Under the pieces are notes generated by a model, which made no database searches, was not told where the DNA came from, and saw only the letters and a list, made by a program, of their open reading frames with translations. Position numbers and translations under genes: made by a program. A stretch of DNA of 52,656 nucleotides from Jaapia argillacea MUCL 33604 (lineage: Eukaryota; Basidiomycota; Agaricomycetes; Jaapiales; Jaapiaceae): NCBI GenBank assembly GCA_000697665.1, contig KL197716.1, positions 1-52,656 on the forward strand. The letters are read 5' to 3'. The stretch's first letter is position 1, and every line of letters starts with the position of its first letter. Shown here one piece after another: positions 46,529 to 52,656 of the stretch.

Positions 46529-49482
46529 TCAATCTACCTTTTGCACAGCTCAGAATGGACTTGTACGACTCGGATGGACGAACGATTTCACGGAGTTTGA
46601 ATGCTAGGCTAATCGAGGTTAATTTCTTGCTGAAGTCTGACGCCCGCCCGACTACACCACACCGATTTTTGTCAGCCTGGTGCCCCCCAGTTTGGCCGAA
46701 GTGCCATCTCTGCAGTTCAATCTCATCTGGTGTTGTCACTGCGCCTCTGGATCTGGATACAACACTGCCCTTCAGCCGGTTCCCCGCTGTCCGTGAGAGG
46801 TTTATTCTGTATTCTACATGGGTTATTGGGCTCACTGGCAGGGAGGGGTTCTGGGATGTATACTCGGGGGCTGAGGCATATAGACCAGCGCAAATTCAAG
46901 GAGCTTCGGATCGACAAGGGAGGCGGTTGGGCAGGCCACGTTCCCACTCGTTCTTCGCAAGCTCAACCCTTTTCCAAGGCAAGTCAGGACGAGTTTTTGT
47001 ACAGGCAACTCCCCCACACCTTTTGCTTGCATCCACTGGCGAACGTCATAACATCTTCCTTCCTCGTCGTCCAACTGGGGATCCAGCTCACCGGTCGACA
47101 TGTTGAAATGAGCAGCGCATCCCGCACTCGTATCAGCTGGACTCTCAAACCAGTACTTGGAATGACTCACTTCGCCCACTCACCCCCTGTTGACGTTGAA
47201 TATCCACTTAACCTTGTGTGGTCCCTCGCCTCATCGTCGCCGGACAATTTCAACTAGTCGGTGAGCATCCAACTACAGTGAACCCTAGCTCCCTAGCTCG
47301 TTATCATGTGCTCAAGCTCATCGGCTTACCTCTCTTGGTCATCCTTTGCGAGGTCGGCTGATCACTCTCTGGCTTAAGGTTGGGGTTCAGGTTCGAGTGG
47401 CTGGGAACCGAGGTTCGTGCGTTTGGGATGGTCGGGTGTCTACGCTCGATGAGGAGACGACGGCTCGGATTTGAGAATGACGATGCAGGAATGGATGAGA
47501 TTTCTGTAGGTAGTGTCGCCTGCAACGCCACGCAATACTTCAGACAGCTTGATTCAGGCAGACGGTCCTCGGGTTCATATCGAGCGGGATATATGGCGGG
47601 GGGATGCGGTGGATAAGCAGGGTGTGGGTAATGTTTGGGATGGATTTGTGAAGTGCACTAGAGACCGTTGGGTGGAATGTTAATGGGTTCGATGACGATA
47701 GAGCTGGTACCCGAATTATCTGAACCTCGAGACCATTCTTGTATGCGACACAGGGCTAGCTCGATCAACATGTTAATCGCCTCACTAGTTCATGATACAC
47801 TACAAAGCCGAGACCAAGGACAGGGAACGCATGAGCTGGACCTATGGCGGGAATGATGGGCAGATGGCATATCCATGACGGCTCCCTATGAGCAACTCTC
47901 GGCTTCTTCCAGAATGACTTCGGTTAGGGGAGTTCTAAGCGGAGCGAAAGCCGCAGGTCTGTTAGGTGGTGTTGGGATAAGTTCTATAACAACTTAGCTT
48001 GGAAACTTACCAGTCTGTATTACTATACCTGTCCAACCCGTACTTCGTAGGAGGCCAAACCCGACAACTACCCAACGACTTCACCACTTGCTATCGGTCA
48101 GTTAGTCATCGAATCGCGGCCAGGAGTGCCCGAAGGGAAGGTGGAGATGAAGCGGGTAGGAGGGTTACTTGAATAAAGCGCCGACAAGCGAATGGGGTAT
48201 GGATAATGACGGTGGGGGAATGGTCGGAAAGCGCACTGGAAATGGTTAGGTGATGAGAAGATATTCGATAACAATAGAGCTAGCAGCAAACTGACCAGGT
48301 TCTGTTACGATTCCCGCACTTGGTAGAACACCTAACCCAACACTCAGCCGACTACTTGACTTCCCCACAGGCGATCGTTCAGTCATAATCCAACTCCATC
48401 GATCCGCCGCCAGGGCTAGGACTTGACGAAAAGAGGAGGAGGAGGGAGGAGGAGGGAGGAATGGTTCGCGAAGCGCACTAGAAATGGGAGGTGGGTAAGA
48501 ATAGGGTCGACGGCGATAGAGCTACGAGTAGTACCAACGACTTACTCACAAGAGACAATTGAACAACTCGTCGAAGCTTCACCAGAAGTAGGGCTTGAGA
48601 AGAAGACGGGCAGATGATATGGATACGTGGACTTTGCCAAGCAGTCTATGAGAGAATGGGGTGAGCAACACCGGAGTGTTCGATCCAAGTGGACAATCCT
48701 CGGGTTCATATCGAGGGGGACATGGGATAGGGTATACTGAAGCCCATGCGAGGATAATAGGGAACATGTGGGGATGCTTTGTGAAGTGAGCTAGCTGGCT
48801 GAGAATAGGGCTGAGAACAATAGAACAGGTAACCAACTGACCGGCTTGCATCGGTATCTCAACAATTCGCCATCCAACTTGACCTCTCGTAATTGCCCAT
48901 CTACTCATCGACTTGACATCAGAAGTACTTGAGGAGGAGAAGGGAATGAGGCGGTGAGATTATTAGGATGACGATGGAGGGATGGTTGTGAAGCGAGACA
49001 GCGATGGCAATATATCACAAAGCAGGCTAATAGAGCCGGTTGGATGGAGTGAGAAGAGGTTGAAAATGATGGCGCTGGGATAGCGCTAGTGCCCAACTTA
49101 TACTAGCCGAACCGTGACCCACAACTTGAAGACGAACCCAGTAGGGGTTGGCCAACGAAAGCAGGACGATGAGATAGAGTTGTAACGTATAGTCGAGCCC
49201 GAAGAGGTCGAAATGAATCGCCCATGAGACTCATAGCCCCCAGGCGCTCGCCAAGGCCGTCGGCAATTTTACGGCCAAATCATCAAAGGTCCCATTCGAT
49301 TGAATTCTCCCTTCACGGCATGCCCTGGCGCCCAAACCGTTTTCTCATTCAATTAACCTCACGCCGTTGTCAAAGCAGTCATGCTAGAGGCCATTGTGCG
49401 AGTGGCAGGCTTGGTGACACCCATCCACCTCAGGCCCCCATCGTTCTAGCTGGTCCATTCCCGACCTTAGTATTTCTTCCAC
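46529..49482. repeat. Gene-free spacer, diverged copy of the 41.8-44.7 kb spacer
   Basis: The first 700 bases match the flank downstream of copy E (for example CAAATTCAAGGAGCT near 46895 and 51527, and CGACATGTT near 47095 and 51673). From 47600 to 49100 the same diverged repeat words seen at 42.0-44.1 kb recur, with a GGA-rich run at 48434-48460 and two copies of CCTCGGGTTCATATCGAG (near 47570 and 48697). The segment from about 48985 to 49482 is the part also found inverted at 1422-1885. ORFs here are incidental. Confidence 0.65.
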
Positions 49483-50601
49483 ATGCAAGGCTTTGAACCT
49501 GCTGGCTTCGTTCAGAACTTGCAGCTTCTCCGCCTATTCCAATGTGAGTGCATGCCGGAAATGTTGTATAATCACACGGGTCTTCAACTAGCTTTGCGTC
49601 CGCCAGTTTCGGGAACTATTCTCACCATTTACGACCACTGTAAGCATTCGCCATGCTGTGCCTCTTCGAACTACTGGAAGCCTGCCTAACATCTCATGGC
49701 CAGCGATTCTCCTTGATTATGAGGTCCGCACCGCCGTCGTCGTCTCTTTTGAGCTCAACTGATTGATGTCTAACGGGTTAGGTCGAGCTCATCTGGGTAT
49801 GCTATTCAATGGTTCCCTCTGAGCTATCGACTGCTGAACCGTAATATCGGCAGAAGCGTCCGGGGATCATCGCGAAGATATTCTTCTTCCTGGTACGAGT
49901 AATTTCCTCCCCACCGTGAATCAACGTTAACCCTCGTGCAGACTCGACTCGGATACTGTGGCGATGCCATCGTCATGTGAGTCTCCCATTTGCAATAGAT
50001 GATTGGTATCTGACAATGTAACCCTCCACGTAGCGCTATTTTGATCCGTATGTTCGTCTTCATATCCGTCTGGCCCACCTTATTCATTTTCGACCACCTA
50101 GCTTTCCTCACTGAGGCCACCTCGGATGGCGTGAGTTTCTCTTCTTGTCCTTCACTTATCTACTGATTTTTGGCGTGCTCATACCGTTGTCAGTCGTGAG
50201 TCAATAATCATTTGTTTTACACCACGTCATTGCTTCACATACATTGTTCACGCAGATGCCGGTACACCTCCTCTTTATTGAAGCAATCGCTCAACTCTCA
50301 GGTTTCAGGCCATTTCCGTTTTCTACTGCAAATATGGGTTACCATCATACCCGTCTGGGTTGTACAAGGTATGCATAAAGTCGCCCTTTGACGACCATGG
50401 TTGCACCTCACCTCCACCTCCAAAGTTATCATGCAGTTCCGAGTCTACGCGTTATATAACCGCGCGAAATGGGTCCTCGTCCTCACCCTCGCATGTTTCA
50501 TAATTGAACTAGCAACCGTGATCGCCTTTCTCGCCTCGTATCAGAACATACAAGGTATGACTCCCTCACACACACTCCTCCGTATTTTTCCATTCGCTGA
50601 A
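48985..50601 (+). repeat. Segment present inverted at 319-1885
   Basis: Copy E and about 500 bp of its upstream flank align by eye, in reverse orientation, with 319-1885. Matching blocks run from the far flank (GCGCCATCATTTTCAACCTC here, a similar block at about 1820-1840 there), through GATTGAATTCTCCCTTCAC, to the exon QFRVYALYNR and slightly beyond. Confidence 0.7.
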
Positions 50602-51287
50602 ATTCTCCCTTTCCGTTTAGTCACCCTCATCCAACTCGGTACCTGGTCGAACTGTATAGTAACCCAAATGCCAGCAGATGCAGTCGGACCGTGGCTCTCA
50701 GCATGGCCTTTGAAGGAATCCTATTTTTTCTAGCACTTTATAAGACTGTGGTACATTTGTCACGGCTGAATTATCCTTGGACAAGGAATGGCGTGATCGA
50801 CGTTCTACTGCGAGATAACATCTTCCATTTCTTGGTGTCCGTCTCTCCTATTTCCGTTACCGTCGATCTCGCTCACCCCTTTCAGTGTATTCTCGATTTA
50901 TTGCCTGACTGTCCTCGCGTGGTACACTTTTCCCGTGTGTCCCAACATAAACCCCATTTCTTCGCCCCTTTGCATTTTCGGGTACCCTAACCAGGCTCTC
51001 TCGGCGTTTAACAGATAATCTGGATCCAGATATTCAGCAACTTGAACGTAGCAGCAACCTGCACACTCGGCTGTCGACTCATCCTCAATATCAGAGAAGC
51101 ATCATATCGACACGAGCAGTGTCTCAATACGCAGGAGATTGAATTCCAGTTAAGGCAGTTGGTGGATGCGGTTGAACGAGGAGCTTCGGCTTCGGGAGAT
51201 GATCCTGCTGACGGCTTGACTCGTGGTAGTCACGACGTTAAGGGGGTTGAGGAGGATAAGGGTGAATCTCGTCAGGTAGTTGTATAG
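49483..51287 (+). CDS. DUF6533-type multipass membrane protein (copy E)
   Basis: It starts MQGFEPAGFVQNLQLLRLFQ. The exon chain parallels copy D: FSGTILTIYDH, SILLDYE, the 15-nt VELIW exon (49782-49796), KRPGIIAKIFFFL, TRLGYCGDAIVM, AILIRMFVFISVWPTLFIF, SGHFRFLLQIWVTIIPVWVVQ, VIMQFRVYALYNRAKWVLVL and NVAATCTLGCRLILNIREAS, ending GESRQVVV at 51287. It is the closest relative of broken copy A (319-1421). The exon at about 50256-50370 has one base more than copy D, so either an alternative splice or a frameshift must be assumed in one of them. Probably a seven-helix membrane protein of unknown role. Confidence 0.7.
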
Positions 51288-52656
51288 TCGATTTACCTTG
51301 CACACCCCGCAATGCGCTTGTACGATTTGTATGGACGAACTATTTCATGGAGTTTGGATGCTATTCGAGGTCAATCTCTTGCTAACCCGTGCTCGATTCA
51401 CTAGACCGACTTCCACTGCCTAGCCATGGCGTAGGATGCTCCCTGTTTGACCGAAGCTCTGTGTGCTAAATTTTGAAATCTTCTGGGATGTCTAACCAGA
51501 GAGCTGAGGCTTGGAGTCCAGCTCAAATTCAAGGAGCTGCTTTTGTACGCCCGCGGACAACAAGTGGGCCACTGCAGTCCGACACGCCTTTCGCTGACAT
51601 CCAAGACTTCGCGGCGAACATCACATCTTCTTGCTTCTTCCTCGTCAAACGTGAGAATCAGCCCAGTGCTCGACATGTTCAAACGACCGATGCATCTTAA
51701 TCTCATATCAGCCGCACTCTCGTTCAATCGACAGCGGCCTAAATTGAAGGATATCGCGGAGTTTGAAAGGCAACCGCAACCCAATGCAATGGCCATCTTC
51801 AGCTTCCTCCTCACCCATTCTTCATCACATAGCCCTAATCCGACCTTCGTCTCCGAGTCACCCCCTGAACGGACGCTTACATCACCAACGAAATCCTTCC
51901 CGCCAGCACAACGACCATGGAGAAGGAGTAAGGGGAGCCAGGATTAATGACAAGTCGTATAGAGATAAAATCTGACTAATGGAACAGTTTGGCGACAGAA
52001 TCGAGAGAGCAGCAGGTCCGAAGCAGGTGGAGGTCGGCATGATAATACAGTGTCGAAAGGGACGAGTATAAGATGAACTGTCCAAGTGCGGTAGGGCTGT
52101 GAGTACTTGAGTGGTGGAGGGTGGGGTCGACAGTTGCCTAGCGAATCGGCTGGGGTAATCTGTCTCTGGGGTTGGTCTCTCTGGGGTGTCGGTCCAAAGG
52201 GCTGCTTCGACGCAACTTCGACGTGAAGGCAAAGGTCATTGCGGAGTTTGAAATCTAGGGCCTTCGGGGCCTTGAACACGATACACCACCAAACCTGTAA
52301 ACTGTCAACAGGATCTCAAAAAGTTGTTATTGTTATGTGATCAAATGATAGATTTTTTCGTGCCCAGGATGGAGGTCAGGTTGTCGTTCTCAGAGCTGTC
52401 TCAACCTATCGTTTGCGGAAACGTCCGTCTGCCGTTCCGGAAATGTCACCTTGGCATTGCCTCCACAACATCACGCAGGGCTCTGGGACACCACCTTAGT
52501 GACACCAGAATGTTGTGCATTCAACGTTGGCTCCCCTGAGCCTGCCCAGAGGTATTTCGGACTTCAAGCTTCAACTTGGAAGAATATAAAGTGCCTTGCG
52601 TGGCCTTGGAGTGCCACGTCGATCAAACTTGTCATCTCCCACAGCGCTCGCCCACT
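51288..52656. other. Downstream flank of copy E, no gene supported
   Basis: Bases 51288-51720 share words with the flank downstream of copy D. ORFs up to 137 codons lie on both strands without motifs. The final 100 bases look like a promoter, see 52585. Confidence 0.45.
52585..52590 (+). promoter_or_regulatory. TATA box, probably for a gene beyond the right edge
   Basis: AAGAATATAAAGTGCC is followed about 55-65 nt later by a C/T-rich stretch (TCATCTCCCACAG), a usual arrangement of core promoter and start site. No ATG-started gene fits within the window, so the gene would begin past 52656. Confidence 0.35.

Noticed and set aside
46555-47257. Overlapping 183- and 175-codon ORFs downstream of copy D
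   Set aside because: The region is a diverged copy of the flank downstream of copy E, where the frames are not kept, so they are incidental.
47570-48720. Two GGGTTCATATCGAG words resembling a tRNA B box
   Set aside because: No A box or cloverleaf around either; they are part of the spacer repeat family.

Overview
The window looks like nuclear DNA of an agaricomycete (mushroom-forming basidiomycete). Genes carry many short introns of about 50-65 nt with GT-AG ends, genes are compact and sit on both strands, and small secreted, proline/serine-rich and DUF6533-type membrane proteins typical of that group are present. I rebuilt exon joins by hand; where I give a full exon list, the exon lengths sum to an open frame of whole codons.

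Left arm (1-7.3 kb): an unidentified inserted sequence (1-318) abuts a broken DUF6533-type membrane gene (319-1421, minus). A membrane-anchored isochorismatase-family hydrolase follows (3052-4011, minus), then an apparently complete DUF6533-type gene (5589-7312, minus).

Core (9.3-37.5 kb) holds mostly ordinary genes: a MYND-finger SamB/Mub1 protein (9308-12353, +), mitochondrial Hsp10 (12762-13266, +), a small Cys-rich secreted protein (13742-13912, -), a doubtful 193-codon ORF beside a TA-flanked MITE (14933-15346), an 11-exon MFS transporter (16867-19133, +), a Pro-rich unknown (19582-20177, +), an acidic disordered unknown (21829-24053, +), the Golgi membrane protein Tvp38 (24944-27309, +), a MEF2/Rlm1-type MADS-box factor (27751-29834, +), a hydrophilic 152-aa protein (30033-30615, -), a 289-aa low-complexity protein (31411-32336, -) and a 618-aa membrane protein with a large non-membrane domain (35549-37471, +).

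Right arm (40-51.3 kb): three DUF6533-type genes in tandem on the plus strand (40015, 44727 and 49483), start-to-start 4.71 and 4.76 kb, separated by long gene-free spacers that are diverged copies of each other. The right-arm genes pair with the left-arm genes in opposite orientation: 40015 resembles 7312, and 49483 resembles 1421, with homology running well upstream of the start. The family therefore forms a mirrored set around a conserved core. This is the most notable structure in the window.

No rRNA, convincing tRNA, CRISPR array or complete autonomous transposon was seen. Several 1-3 kb stretches (1.4-3.0, 4.1-5.6, 7.3-9.3, 15.3-16.9, 20.2-21.8, 32.3-35.5, 37.5-40.0 kb) contain only short unconvincing ORFs and probably hold decayed sequence, regulatory DNA or genes I could not recognise.
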